Shown: positions 35,465-44,857, counted from the first letter of the stretch. The stretch: DNA of 64,000 nt from JAEUKH01 sp964447205 (GCA_964447205.1 CAYUSB010000026.1:53074-117073); one strand, 5' to 3'. Numbers and translations are program-made. Notes: generated by a model from the sequence alone, not told the origin.

Positions 35465-36487
35465 GTGCGACTCCTGCTGATCCACACGGGCGGCACCCTG
35501 ATGATGATGGGGGGCGACCCGATGCCCCTCGTGCCCGAGGTGTACACCCGCGACATCGTGGCCGAGGTCCCGGTCCTGGCCCGCATCGCCGAGATCGAGA
35601 CCCAGATCCTGTTTGCCCTCGATTCGAGCGACATGCAGCCCCATCACTGGGTCGAGCTCGCCCAGGCCATCCACGCGGCCCTGTGGGCCCGAGACGACGA
35701 CGGGGAGCCGAGGTACCACGGGATCGTGGTGATCCACGGGACCGACACCATGGCGTACACGGCCACGGCGGTGGCCTTCCTGCTGCGGGGGGTCGACCGG
35801 CCCGTGGTGTTTACCGGGGCCCAGAGGCCCCTGTCGGAGGTGCGGACCGACGCCCGCGACAACCTCGTCGACGCCTGTTACCTCGCGACCCAGGACCTGC
35901 CCGAGGTGGGGATCGCCTTCGGGGCCCAGCTCTACCGCGGGTGCCGGGCGACGAAGCTCGACGCCTGGGGGCTCGACGCCTTCGGTTCGCCGGGGTGCCC
36001 CCCCCTGGCCGTCCTTGGGGTCACCCTGGAGGTCGGCCATCACCTGCTGGAGCCGCGGGCCCCGGGGCCCTTCGACCCGCGGATCGAGACCCGGGTCCTG
36101 GTCGTGCGGGTGTTTCCGGGGCTCGACCCGCGGCTGATCCTGGCCGCCCTGCGTACGGATGTCCGGGGCCTCGTGCTCGTGGCCTTCGGCAGCGGGAACC
36201 TCCCCCAACGGGAAAACTCCCTCATCCCCGTGGTGCGCCTGGCCACCCAACGCGACATCCCCGTGGTGGTGGTGAGCCAGTGCCCCCGGGGGGCCGTCGA
36301 CCTGCGGCGCTACGAGGGCGGGACCTCGGCCCTCGCGGCCGGGGCCATCGGGGCCGGGACCATGTCGATCGAGGCCACCACGGCCAAGCTCATGGTGGCC
36401 CTCGGGCGGGCCGAGGCCGGGTCGCGGGTGGAGGCGGCTCGCCGGGCCTTCGGCGAGCTGTGGGCGGGCGAGTACGACCCCGACTGA
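35465..36487 (+). CDS. ansA: Type I L-asparaginase
   Basis: 340 residues from a GTG at 35465. The N-terminal LLIHTGGTLMMMGG carries the first catalytic threonine (HTGGT), and GIVVIHGTDTMAYTATA carries the second (GTDTM), the two signatures of asparaginases. GAQRPLSEVRTDARDNL and the C-terminal FGSGNLP are also conserved. No signal peptide, consistent with the cytoplasmic low-affinity type I enzyme hydrolysing asparagine to aspartate and ammonia. It follows the giant fusion gene by 10 bp, so it may be transcribed with it, although a functional link is unlikely. It converges with the RNase Y gene, leaving 13 bp between stops. Confidence 0.93.
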   Translation: MRLLLIHTGGTLMMMGGDPMPLVPEVYTRDIVAEVPVLARIAEIETQILFALDSSDMQPHHWVELAQAIHAALWARDDDGEPRYHGIVVIHGTDTMAYTATAVAFLLRGVDRPVVFTGAQRPLSEVRTDARDNLVDACYLATQDLPEVGIAFGAQLYRGCRATKLDAWGLDAFGSPGCPPLAVLGVTLEVGHHLLEPRAPGPFDPRIETRVLVVRVFPGLDPRLILAALRTDVRGLVLVAFGSGNLPQRENSLIPVVRLATQRDIPVVVVSQCPRGAVDLRRYEGGTSALAAGAIGAGTMSIEATTAKLMVALGRAEAGSRVEAARRAFGELWAGEYDPD

Positions 36488-36500
36488 CCCATGGGTACGC

Positions 36501-38330
36501 TCAGCGGGCGTAGTCGACGGCCCGGGTCTCGCGTACGACCGTGACCCGGATCTGCCCGGGGTAGGCCAGCTCGCTCTCGATCTTGCGGGCGATCTCGCGG
36601 GAGAGGTTCATGGCCCCGAGGTCGTCGATCTCGCCCGGCTCGACCATCACCCGGACCTCTCGCCCGGCCTGGATGGCGAAGCTGCGCTCGACGCCCTTGA
36701 AGCCCGCGCAGATCTTCTCCAGCTCCTCCAGGCGCCGGACGTAGCTCTCCAGCATCTCGCGTCGGGCCCCGGGGCGGGCCCCGCTGATGGCGTCGGCCGC
36801 GGCCGTCAGATGGGCCAGGAGCGACCGCGGGGGCTCGTCGTCGTGGTGGGCGGCGATGGCGTTGACCACGAGGTCGTCCTCGCCGGCCTTGCGGGCCATC
36901 TGTCCGCCGATCACGGCGTGGCCTCCCTCCATCTCGTGGGTGACGGCCTTGCCGATGTCGTGCAGGAGCCCGGCCCGCTTGGCCTGCTTGGGGTTGAGGC
37001 CCATCTCCTGGGCGAGGAGGCCGCACATGTGGCCCACCTCGATGCTGTGCCGCAGGATGTTCTGCGCGTAGGAGTAGCGGTACCGGAGCTGCCCCACGAT
37101 GCGCATGAGGTCGGGGTGCAGTCGCCCGATCCCGAGCTCGAGGATGGCCTGGTCGGCGCTCTCCTTGATGGTGCGCTCGACCTCCTCGCGGGCCTTGTTG
37201 AAGTACTCCTCGATGCGGGTCGGGTGGATCCGCCCGTCCTGGATGAGGCGCTCCAGGGTGATCCGGGCCATCTCGCGGCGCACGGGGTCGAAGCTCGACA
37301 CCACGATGGTCTCGGGGGTGTCGTCGATGACGAGGTCGCAGCCGGTGACCTCTTGAAAGGCCCGGATGTTGCGGCCCTCGCGGCCGATGATGCGGCCCTT
37401 GAGCTCGTCGTTGGGGAGGGGGACGGAGGTCACGGCCCGCTCGCCGGCGTACTCCCCGGCGTAGCGCTGGACGGCGATGCCGACGATGCGCTTGGCGCGC
37501 TTCTCGGCCTCTTCGCGGGCGATGTCCTCGATCTGCCGGGCCTCGCGGGCGGCGGCCCGTTGGGCGTCCACGAGGATCTCGTCGATGACCCGGGCCCGGG
37601 CCTCTTCGGCGGTGAGGGAGGCCACGCGCTCGAGGGCCTCGTGCTCGGAGCGGCGTACGGTCTCGACGGCCTGGCGGCGCTCGTCGAGGAGGCGGGAGGC
37701 GTCTTGCTCGAGTTGGGTGAGGGCCCGCTCGCGGTCGACCACGGCCCGCTCGCGGGTGACCACGTCGCGCTCGCGGGCCACGATCTGGGCGTCCTTGTCG
37801 CGGAGCTGGGCCTCGACCTTGGCGAGGTCGCGCTCGCGTTGGGCGGCCTCCTGGGTCTTGGCCCGGAGCTCGTGGGTCAGCTCGGCGGCCTCCTTGCGGG
37901 CGTCGGCGACGAGGGACTCTGCGCGCGATCGGGCGGCCCGCAGCTCGTCGTCGAGCTCCTGGCGGGCGAAGGCCCGGGCCCGGAGCTCGGCGTCGCGCTC
38001 GAAGACCTGGGCGTTGCGCTGATGGGCATCAAGCTCGGCCCGCAGGCGCAGGGCCTCGGCCCGGGCCACCTCGCGCGAGGCCTCGGCGGCGTCGCGGCTG
38101 TCGCTGACGGCGTGGGCGCTGGCCTGGGCGGCGTCGCGTTCGGCCTCGAGGTGGGCGGCCCGGGCGATGGTCTCGGCGAGGCGGCCTTCGAGCTCGCGGA
38201 CCCGGCTGCGGAGGGACTCGGTCTCGGGGGGTGGCTGCGGGGCGCGGACCTCGGTGCGACGGCGATCGGCCGCGAACCACTCGGAGACGACGCTGGACGC
38301 CGCGTCGGTGAGAAACGAGATGATCTTCAT
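36501..38330 (-). CDS. rny: Ribonuclease Y
   Basis: 609 residues, longer than the usual ~520. A long charged coiled coil spans about 40-300, followed by a KH domain (LKGRIIGREGRNIRAFQEVTG) and an HD domain (RHSIEVGHMCG, LLHDIGKAVTHE, AHHDDE). RNase Y is an endoribonuclease that starts mRNA decay, normally anchored by an N-terminal membrane helix; here the first 25 residues (FLTDAASSVVSEWFAADRRR) are at most amphipathic and I see no membrane helix. The start overlaps the 5-FCL gene stop by 4 bp, the same neighbourhood found in many deltaproteobacteria. Confidence 0.93.
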   Translation of the reverse strand: MKIISFLTDAASSVVSEWFAADRRRTEVRAPQPPPETESLRSRVRELEGRLAETIARAAHLEAERDAAQASAHAVSDSRDAAEASREVARAEALRLRAELDAHQRNAQVFERDAELRARAFARQELDDELRAARSRAESLVADARKEAAELTHELRAKTQEAAQRERDLAKVEAQLRDKDAQIVARERDVVTRERAVVDRERALTQLEQDASRLLDERRQAVETVRRSEHEALERVASLTAEEARARVIDEILVDAQRAAAREARQIEDIAREEAEKRAKRIVGIAVQRYAGEYAGERAVTSVPLPNDELKGRIIGREGRNIRAFQEVTGCDLVIDDTPETIVVSSFDPVRREMARITLERLIQDGRIHPTRIEEYFNKAREEVERTIKESADQAILELGIGRLHPDLMRIVGQLRYRYSYAQNILRHSIEVGHMCGLLAQEMGLNPKQAKRAGLLHDIGKAVTHEMEGGHAVIGGQMARKAGEDDLVVNAIAAHHDDEPPRSLLAHLTAAADAISGARPGARREMLESYVRRLEELEKICAGFKGVERSFAIQAGREVRVMVEPGEIDDLGAMNLSREIARKIESELAYPGQIRVTVVRETRAVDYAR

Positions 38331-38998
38331 TCGGTCTCCGTACGAACGCCGGAGCGTGCCGCGGGGGCATCCTCGGCGCGATGACTACGCTGGTCGGTGA
38401 TGACCCAGTGGCCCGGGACATCGTGCTCCTCGGCGGGAACCTCCGCCAGGAGCTGAAACTCGTAGCCCACGACCACCCGCAGGGCCCGGGTGAGGGCCGG
38501 CAGGGTCTGGTCGTAGTAGGCCCGTCCGTAGCCTACCCGGTGTCCTCGCGGGTCGATCACCAGGGCGGGGACCACCACCAGGTCGATCTCGGCGGGGGCG
38601 ACCTCGGGAGCGGCCTCGGTGGGCTCGTCGATGCCCCAGGGGTTGGGGGCCCGGGGGGTCTCGGTCCCGTCGTCCTGGAGGGCCACCCGCCAGCGCATGG
38701 GCCCCGGCTCGGGCGGAACCACGGGCAGGACCACCCGCTTGCCCTGGGCCCGGGCCGCGGCGAAGAGGGGGGCGGCGTCGACCTCATCGCCGAGGCTGGC
38801 GAAGAGGGCCACGGTGCCCGCGGTGGTCCACGCGTCGAGGGCCAGCACGGCCGCGGCGATGGCGGCCGACCGGGCCTGCCGTACGTCGGGCGGGAGGCTC
38901 GCCCGCAGGCCCCGCATGCGTCGCCGGAGCTGCCGTTTGGTCTCGCGGCTCAGGGCGACGACCTCGTCGGGGCTCCAGGGGGGCGGGCGCGGGTTCAT
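38327..38998 (-). CDS. 5-formyltetrahydrofolate cyclo-ligase family protein
   Basis: 223 residues. Family signatures: N-terminal SRETKRQLRRRMRGLRASLP, ALFASLGDEVDAAPLF, GKRVVLPVVPPEPGPMRWR, and the C-terminal phosphate-binding VIDPRGHRVGYGRAYYDQTL. The enzyme converts 5-formyl-THF to 5,10-methenyl-THF in one-carbon metabolism. It overlaps the RNase Y gene downstream by 4 bp. The last ~15 residues are an extra charged tail. No 6S RNA-like region was found next to it. Confidence 0.9.
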   Translation of the reverse strand: MNPRPPPWSPDEVVALSRETKRQLRRRMRGLRASLPPDVRQARSAAIAAAVLALDAWTTAGTVALFASLGDEVDAAPLFAAARAQGKRVVLPVVPPEPGPMRWRVALQDDGTETPRAPNPWGIDEPTEAAPEVAPAEIDLVVVPALVIDPRGHRVGYGRAYYDQTLPALTRALRVVVGYEFQLLAEVPAEEHDVPGHWVITDQRSHRAEDAPAARSGVRTETE

Positions 38999-39135
38999 GG
39001 CGGCGACTCATACCACGGGACGCGGGGGGTCGCGGTGCCCCACGTGGTCGGCTCCCTTGCCTCTGGGCCGGGGTTGGCGTAGACGGCGACGCTCGCGTCG
39101 ACGGTGTGCGCGTGGTGCGGTCGGAGGTGGTGTTG

Positions 39136-39552
39136 ATGACGCGGAGCAAGACGGTGGCCCTCGTGACCCTCCTGGCCCTCGGGGCCTCGGCCCTGGGGTG
39201 CTCCCGGGGGCCGTCGCGCACCTGGCGGCCGGAGGACCACGACTCGGGGGTCTCGGGTTCGGCCGTGCCCGAGGAGGCTCCCACCCACGACGACCCCCTG
39301 GCGGCGGGGCGTGCGGTCTTCGCGGGGCAGTGCGCGAGCTGTCACGGCAGCGAGGGGCGGGGCGACGGGCCCATGGCGGCGATGTTTCGCCCGGCCGACC
39401 TGAGCGCGGCGGCGTGGCAGGTCTCACGCACCGACGCGGAGATCGCCGCGGCCATCACGGCCGGTCGCGGACGGATGCCCGCCTTCGGCGACCGGCTGCG
39501 GCCCGAGGCGGTGACGATGCTGGTGCGGTTGATTCGTTCGTGGCGGCGCTGA
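39136..39552 (+). CDS. Cytochrome c lipoprotein
   Basis: 138 residues from ATG 39136; a GTG at 39130 behind a GGAGGT site is an alternative. N-terminal lipoprotein signal ending LALGASALGC, a disordered linker (THDDPLAAGRAVF), then one haem site CASCHG (about 81-86) and GRMPAF providing the axial methionine. It is a small single-haem cytochrome c anchored on the periplasmic side, probably an electron carrier. It converges with the CAP-domain gene (33 bp between stops) and diverges from the 5-FCL gene. Confidence 0.88.
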   Translation: MTRSKTVALVTLLALGASALGCSRGPSRTWRPEDHDSGVSGSAVPEEAPTHDDPLAAGRAVFAGQCASCHGSEGRGDGPMAAMFRPADLSAAAWQVSRTDAEIAAAITAGRGRMPAFGDRLRPEAVTMLVRLIRSWRR

Positions 39553-39585
39553 GAGGGGCCGCGAGGCGGGGCGCGGGGGAAGGAC

Positions 39586-40689
39586 TCAGGAGATGGGCGG
39601 CACTTCGACGGTGTTGACCCGCCCGGGGGTCGTCCGCGGGGGCTGCGGGGCCTCGTAGGCCGGGCGGCGGGGGGGGGTCGTCCGGGGGGCGGCCCTGCGG
39701 GTCACGGCGGGGCTCTGGACGCGGGCGGGGGCGGGGGCCTGGGCGCACTCGGGGACGCTGTTGTCGTCGTCGTCGTCGTCGGAGCGCGTGGGGTCGACCC
39801 CGGGCATGCCCTGCGGCCCGGCGCCCGTGGCCGAACCCCAGGGGCCTCCCTCCTCGGGAACCCCAACCTGGATGGGACCGAAGGGGGTCGGGATGGTGAA
39901 GCCCCCGTTGGGGCTACGGCCCGTCGCGGGGGCGGCCGCGGGGGCGGTGGGCCGCGGGGCCCGGGCGGAGGTGCGGTTGTTGGCCGCAGGAGCCGCGGGG
40001 GTCGCAGCGCCGGTCGGGGTCCAGGCAGGCAGCCCGAACCACCCGGGCAGGCTCTGAAGGATCTGCGGAAGGCCCATTCCCTCCCCCCCGGCGGGCGGAG
40101 CCGACCCGGGGGCTGCGGTGGGGGCCGCCGTGGGGGCGGGAACCGGGGCCGCCGTGGGGGCCGGGGCCGTCGCGGGAGCCTGGGCTGCGGCCGGGGCGGG
40201 GGCTGCGGCCGGGGCAGGGGTCGCCCCCTGGGCGTCGTCGCGGAAGGTGGCGAAGAACTGGGTCACGTAAAACCCGTCGGGGGCCCGCACGATGCCGAGG
40301 CCTACCCGGCGCAGGTCGCGGTCGAGCAGGTTGGCCCGGTGTCCGGGGCTACGCAGGAGGGCCTCGTGGGCGAGGCGGGGGCTCTGGTTGAGGGCGATGT
40401 TCTCCGCGAGGGACCGGAAGGCGAGGCCGGCGGCGGCGGCGCGGTCGGCCGGGGCTCCGGTGGTGGGCGAGGTGTGCGAGAAGAAGCGGTGGGTGGCCAT
40501 GTCGAGGGAGTGAGACTCGGCCACGGCGTCGAGCTGCGGGTCGGCGGCGAGGGGCCCGAGGCCCTCGGCGGAGCGGGCCTCGTTGATCCAGCCCAGCATG
40601 GCGGCGGTCTCGCTCCGGTCGACGGACTGACCCCACGCCATGGGGGCCGCCAGCGCGACAGTGAGTGCGAACGTCAGGGGAAATCGCAT
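39586..40689 (-). CDS. CAP (SCP/PR1) domain exported protein with Pro/Ala-rich tail
   Basis: 367 residues from ATG 40689, preceded by AAGGAG at good spacing. A signal peptide (LTFALTVALAAPMAWG) is followed by a CAP domain of about 130 residues: MLGWINEARSAEGLGPL, AESHSLDMATHRFFSHTSP, AENIALNQSP and HRANLLDRDLRRVGLGI, with the family histidine and glutamate positions present. The remainder is Ala/Pro-rich with repeats such as APAPTAAP, an acidic DDDDDD run and an Arg/Pro-rich end. Expected in the periplasm or outside the cell; CAP proteins have varied roles and none is evident here. Confidence 0.87.
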   Translation of the reverse strand: MRFPLTFALTVALAAPMAWGQSVDRSETAAMLGWINEARSAEGLGPLAADPQLDAVAESHSLDMATHRFFSHTSPTTGAPADRAAAAGLAFRSLAENIALNQSPRLAHEALLRSPGHRANLLDRDLRRVGLGIVRAPDGFYVTQFFATFRDDAQGATPAPAAAPAPAAAQAPATAPAPTAAPVPAPTAAPTAAPGSAPPAGGEGMGLPQILQSLPGWFGLPAWTPTGAATPAAPAANNRTSARAPRPTAPAAAPATGRSPNGGFTIPTPFGPIQVGVPEEGGPWGSATGAGPQGMPGVDPTRSDDDDDDNSVPECAQAPAPARVQSPAVTRRAAPRTTPPRRPAYEAPQPPRTTPGRVNTVEVPPIS

Positions 40690-40921
40690 GGGCCTCGCTC
40701 CTTTGCCTCCGCGGGGGCTGTGGTGAGACAGAGCCCCGGGAGCGTCCAGGCCCCTCGCAAGGATGATACCGTGGGGCGCTCGCGGCGACATCTCCGAGGG
40801 ATTTCAAGGACTTTGGGCATTGGGTCCCCGGGGGCCGGGGCGGACGAGGCGTGAAGGCAGGTGGGCAGGGGGGGTGTCAACCCGGGGATACACCCGCGCG
40901 GGGAGGCGACCCGACGGCGGG

Positions 40922-41290
40922 TCAGTCGTCGTCGGTGGACCCCCAGGGGGTATCGTCGGGGTCGAGGTCGGTCTCGTCGGGGGGGTCGAGGTCGGGGGCC
41001 ATGGGCTCTCCCGCCCGGGCGTTGACCTCCTCCCGCAGCTTCTTGCCCACCCGAAAAAACGGAACCCGCTTCGACGGCACCTCCACCCGCTCCGAGGTCC
41101 GCGGGTTGACCCCCTGGTAGGCCTTGTACTGCCGCACCTCGAAGGTCCCGAAGCCCCGCACCTCGACGTGATCGCCCTGGACCAGGGCCTCGGTGAGCGC
41201 TCCAAATACCTCTTGGACCACCAGCTCGGCCCTTGTTTTTGTAATGTTTTGCGCAAGCGCGACACGCTCGATGAGCTCAGACTTGTTCAT
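40922..41290 (-). CDS. HU/IHF family DNA-binding protein
   Basis: 122 residues from ATG 41290; the open frame upstream is not part of the gene. The first 93 residues are the full HU/IHF fold: MNKSELIERVALAQNITKTR, VEVRGFGTFEVRQYKAYQGV and the arm motif NPRTSERVEVPSKRVPFFRVGK with a proline after the arm. The N-terminal MNKSELIERVA is IHF-beta-like. The last ~30 residues form a highly acidic tail (DLDPPDETDLDPDD), which is uncommon. The protein bends DNA in chromosome structure and regulation. It is divergent from the amidohydrolase gene, 130 bp away. Confidence 0.9.
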   Translation of the reverse strand: MNKSELIERVALAQNITKTRAELVVQEVFGALTEALVQGDHVEVRGFGTFEVRQYKAYQGVNPRTSERVEVPSKRVPFFRVGKKLREEVNARAGEPMAPDLDPPDETDLDPDDTPWGSTDDD

Positions 41291-41420
41291 TCCTGCTCCC
41301 CGCCACCCGACATCCGCGCTGCGTAACTTTTGCGCAGTGGCCGCAGAGTCTACGACCCTCGGCCTCGAAATCAATCCCCTCGTGCGTCCGTCGGCTGCGG
41401 CGCGGGCGTAGTCTGCCCCC

Positions 41421-42590
41421 ATGTGGTGCCTGTCTCCTCGTCGCCGTACGGCGGTCTGGGCCTTGTGCTTGGGGCTGTCGTCGTTGGGCCCCTTCGGGTG
41501 TCGCAGCTCGGGCCGGAGCCCTGTGCGCCCTGCCGACGCCACGGTCACGGCCACGGCCTCTCCGCGGGCGAGGCGGAGCTTCGACCGGGCGGCCTTCCCG
41601 GCCCTTGATGTCCACGCCCATTTTGACACCACGGCCACGGCCCGGGTCCTCGCCATCCTGGACGCCCGCAACATCCGCCGGGCGGTCAACCTCTCGGCGG
41701 GGTGGCCCGGGATGGGGCTCGAGGAGGCCCTCGCCCAGGAGCGGTCGTCGGGGGGGCGCATCCTGCCCTTCTGCATGGTCGACTGGCGGGGTTTTGGGAG
41801 TCCGGGGTGGGTCGAGACCCAGTCGGGTTATCTCCAGGCCTGTGCCCGGGCGGGGGTCCGGGGGTGGAAGATCTCCAAGGCCCTGGGGCTCGGGGTCCGC
41901 GATCAGGACGGGGCCCGGGTCCGGGTGGACGACCCGCGCCTCGACCCCCTGTTTGACCTGGTCGGGCGGTTGGGCATGGTGGTGCTGATTCACTCGGGCG
42001 ACCCGCGGGCCTTCTTCGAGCCCGCCACGCCCTCCAACGAGCGCTGGGACGAGCTCCGGGTGCACCCCGACTGGAGCTTCGCCGACCCTCGGTATCCGCG
42101 TTGGGGCGAGATCCTGACCGAGCTCGAGACCCGGGTCGTGCGGCACCCCGGGACCCGCTTCATCGGAGCCCATTTCGGCAACGCCGCCGAGGACCCCGAC
42201 CGGGTGGAGAGGCTCCTCGTTCGGGCTCCAAACTACTTTATCGACACGTCGGCGCGGATCCCGGAGTTTGGCCGCCATGACCCGGCCCAGATGCGTCGGT
42301 TCTTCTTGCGCTGGCAAGACCGAATTCTCTTCGGGACCGACCTGGGCGTCGGCTCCGACCCCCGCGAGCTGATGCTTGGTTCGACGGGCGAACAACCCCC
42401 GGGCCCGGCCGAGATCGAGCGCTTCTGGACGGCCACCTTCCGGTACTTCGAGAGCGACGCCCGGGCCTTCGCTCACCCGACCCCCATCCAGGGGGGATGG
42501 ACCATCGACGCCATCGACCTGCCCGACGAGGTCTTGCGTAAGGTGTACGGGGCCAACGCCGCCCGCCTCCTCGGCCTGCCATGGCCCTGA
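41421..42590 (+). CDS. Amidohydrolase_2-family exported lipoprotein
   Basis: 389 residues. Begins with an Arg-rich then hydrophobic signal ending LGLSSLGPFGC, likely a lipobox. The catalytic fold is a TIM-barrel amidohydrolase: LDVHAHFDTTATA (HxH metal pair), a WKISKALGLG strand, MVVLIHSGDPRAFF (His), FIGAHFGNAAEDP (His) and ILFGTDLGVG (metal Asp), then the family ending VYGANAARLLGL. This subfamily includes decarboxylases and hydrolases; the substrate is unclear. It converges with the EamA transporter gene (31 bp between stops). Confidence 0.85.
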   Translation: MWCLSPRRRTAVWALCLGLSSLGPFGCRSSGRSPVRPADATVTATASPRARRSFDRAAFPALDVHAHFDTTATARVLAILDARNIRRAVNLSAGWPGMGLEEALAQERSSGGRILPFCMVDWRGFGSPGWVETQSGYLQACARAGVRGWKISKALGLGVRDQDGARVRVDDPRLDPLFDLVGRLGMVVLIHSGDPRAFFEPATPSNERWDELRVHPDWSFADPRYPRWGEILTELETRVVRHPGTRFIGAHFGNAAEDPDRVERLLVRAPNYFIDTSARIPEFGRHDPAQMRRFFLRWQDRILFGTDLGVGSDPRELMLGSTGEQPPGPAEIERFWTATFRYFESDARAFAHPTPIQGGWTIDAIDLPDEVLRKVYGANAARLLGLPWP

Positions 42591-42621
42591 CCCCGACGCC
42601 CGGGACAATCGTCAAGGAGAT

Positions 42622-43551
42622 TTACTTGCGCGTGGCCAGGGCCACCCCGGCGAGGGTGACCAGGCCCCCGACGACCGTACGCAGCCCGAGCCCCTCGGCC
42701 GGGGCTGGGACCCCGAGCCAGCCCGCGAGGGGGGCCGAGACCGTCACGGCCATCACGGCCGCGAAGGCCGGTTGCAGGTAGATGAACACGCTCACCACGC
42801 TGGCCGGGACCCGCCCCAGGGCCCAGGCGTTGGCCGCGTACGCGAAGGCCGTGGGCACGACGAGGATGTACCCCAGGGCTCCGAGCACGCGGGGTGAGGC
42901 GTGGGTGACGGTGTGCACCGCGGGGAGGAGCCCAATGGGGAGGGCGAAGAGGGCGCCGGCTCCGAAGGCCCAGCGCACGACCGAGGGGCCTCCGTGCTGC
43001 AGGACCGCGTCGCGGGCGAGGGCGAGGTAGAGCCCGTAGGCCGCGCTGTTGGTGACGATGAGCAGGTCGCCGAGGAGGTGCTGCCCGCCGAAGCCCGCTC
43101 GTTCGGGGCGCACGACGAGGAGGAGGCCGACGAGGGCGAGGGCCGTTCCCTGGGCGAAGCGGGGGCGGAGGGGCTCTCGGCCGAGGAGCACCGAGAACAG
43201 GGCGGTGAAGAGGGGAATGGTCGCCACCAGGACCGTGGCGTTGACCGCCGTCGTGCGGGCCAGGCCCGACAGGAAACACACCTGGTTGGCGAACACCCCG
43301 AGGGCCCCGAGGAGCAGCATCCGGCTCCGTTGTCCCCGGGGCGGAACGAGGGCCTCGCCGCGGAGCATGCCCCAGAGCACGAAGACCCCGAGGGCCCCAA
43401 GGGTGCGCAGGAGCACGAGGGCGGGCCAGGGGACGGCCCCGAGGGTGACCTTGCCCACCACCGACAGGGAGGCAAACGCGACCTGAACGACGAGGAGCAG
43501 TCCCAGGACCGCGCCGCGCCCGGGGGCCGACGTGTCGGGGGAAGGGTTCAC
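42622..43551 (-). CDS. EamA/DMT-family transporter
   Basis: 309 residues with about ten hydrophobic segments in two halves. Each half has the EamA pattern: LLLVVQVAFASLSVVGKVTL and LVLLRTLGALGVFVLWG, then GDLLIVTNSAAYGLYLALARD and YLQPAFAAVMAVTV. It is an inner-membrane drug/metabolite transporter superfamily member, of unknown substrate. It lies 22 bp downstream of the enolase gene on the same strand and is the last gene of the run from murJ. Confidence 0.85.
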   Translation of the reverse strand: MNPSPDTSAPGRGAVLGLLLVVQVAFASLSVVGKVTLGAVPWPALVLLRTLGALGVFVLWGMLRGEALVPPRGQRSRMLLLGALGVFANQVCFLSGLARTTAVNATVLVATIPLFTALFSVLLGREPLRPRFAQGTALALVGLLLVVRPERAGFGGQHLLGDLLIVTNSAAYGLYLALARDAVLQHGGPSVVRWAFGAGALFALPIGLLPAVHTVTHASPRVLGALGYILVVPTAFAYAANAWALGRVPASVVSVFIYLQPAFAAVMAVTVSAPLAGWLGVPAPAEGLGLRTVVGGLVTLAGVALATRK

Positions 43552-43573
43552 GGAAGGGATCGACGGGGGGAAC

Positions 43574-44857
43574 TCAGCGGGTCTTGGCCAGGGCCGAGCG
43601 ACCGGGGTACAGGGCCCCGTCTCCGAGCTCGTACTCGATGCGCAGGAGCTGGTTGTACTTGGCGGTGCGCTCGGAGCGGCAGGCGCTGCCGGTCTTGATC
43701 ATGCCGGCGTTGGTGGCCACGGCGAGGTCGGCGATGAAGGTGTCCTCGGTCTCGCCCGAGCGGTGCGACACGACGGAGGTGTACCCGTGTCGGCCGGCGA
43801 GGCGCATGGTGTCGAGGGTCTCGGTCACCGACCCGATCTGGTTGAGCTTGATAAGGATGCTGTTGCCGATGCCCTCGGCGATGCCGCGGCGGAGGCGCTC
43901 GGGGTTGGTGACGAACAGGTCGTCGCCCACGAGTTGGGTGGTGGCCCCGAGGCGTTGGGACATGAGCTTCCAGGTGGGCCAGTCGTCCTCGTCGGCTCCG
44001 TCTTCGATGGAGGCCAGGGGGTAGCGGGCGGCGAGCTCGGCGTAGCGATCGACCAGCTCGGCCCCGGTCATCTCGACCCCGTCCCAGCGGTAGGTGCCCT
44101 TCTTGCGATCGAAGAACCCGCTCGCGGCCACGTCGAGGGCCAGCACGATCTGCTCGCCGAGGGAGTACCCCGCGGCGCTCACGGCGGCGGCCACCCGCTG
44201 GAGGGCCTCTTCGTTGTTCTTGAGGCGCGGGGCAAACCCGCCCTCGTCGCCGACGCTGGTGGCGAGGCCGTCCTTCTTCAGGGCCGCCTTGAGGGTGTGA
44301 AACACCTCGACCCCGGCCCGCAGGGCCTCGGAGAAGGTGTCAAACCCCACCGGGCAGATCATGAACTCCTGCACGTCGAGGCCGTTGTCGGCGTGGGCCC
44401 CGCCGTTGAGGATGTTCATGAAGGGGACGGGGAGGGTGCGGGCCTGAACCCCCCCGAGGTAGCGCCACAGGGGCAGGTCGACCGCATCGGCGGCGGCCCG
44501 GGCCACGGCCATCGACACCCCGAGGATGGCGTTGGCCCCGAGCTTGGATTTGTTGGGCGTCCCGTCGGCGTCGAGGAGGATGGTGTCGATGCGCGACTGA
44601 TCGAGGGCGTCGAGGTCTTCGATGGCCTTGCCGAGGTGGTGCACATGCTCGACGGCCTTGCGCACCCCCTTGCCGCCAAACCGTTTGTCCCCGTCGCGCA
44701 GCTCGATGGCCTCGTGCACCCCCGTGCTGGCCCCGCTCGGAACGGCAGCCCGTCCATGGCCTCCCCCCTCCAACCAGGCCTCCACCTCCAGGGTGGGGTT
44801 GCCTCGGGAGTCCAGGATCTCGCGGGCAAACACTTCCCGAATCAGCGTGTCGGTCAC
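43574..44857 (-). CDS. eno: Enolase
   Basis: 427 residues from a GTG at 44857 (VTDTLIREVFAREILDSRG), chosen because enolases begin with this strand; the frame to 44935 adds non-homologous residues. Conserved features: AAVPSGASTGVHEA, MNILNGGAHADNG, VGDEGGFAPRL, metal ligands in LALDVAAS, ASIEDGADEDDW, GDDLFVTN, the catalytic lysine in ILIKLNQIGS, and SHRSGETEDTFIADLAV. It converts 2-phosphoglycerate to phosphoenolpyruvate in glycolysis and may also associate with RNA-decay proteins, as RNase Y is encoded nearby. Confidence 0.97.
   Translation of the reverse strand: MTDTLIREVFAREILDSRGNPTLEVEAWLEGGGHGRAAVPSGASTGVHEAIELRDGDKRFGGKGVRKAVEHVHHLGKAIEDLDALDQSRIDTILLDADGTPNKSKLGANAILGVSMAVARAAADAVDLPLWRYLGGVQARTLPVPFMNILNGGAHADNGLDVQEFMICPVGFDTFSEALRAGVEVFHTLKAALKKDGLATSVGDEGGFAPRLKNNEEALQRVAAAVSAAGYSLGEQIVLALDVAASGFFDRKKGTYRWDGVEMTGAELVDRYAELAARYPLASIEDGADEDDWPTWKLMSQRLGATTQLVGDDLFVTNPERLRRGIAEGIGNSILIKLNQIGSVTETLDTMRLAGRHGYTSVVSHRSGETEDTFIADLAVATNAGMIKTGSACRSERTAKYNQLLRIEYELGDGALYPGRSALAKTR

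Noticed and set aside
38990..39106. 6S RNA next to the 5-FCL gene
   Set aside because: The space is too short for a typical 6S RNA and no matching fold was recognised.
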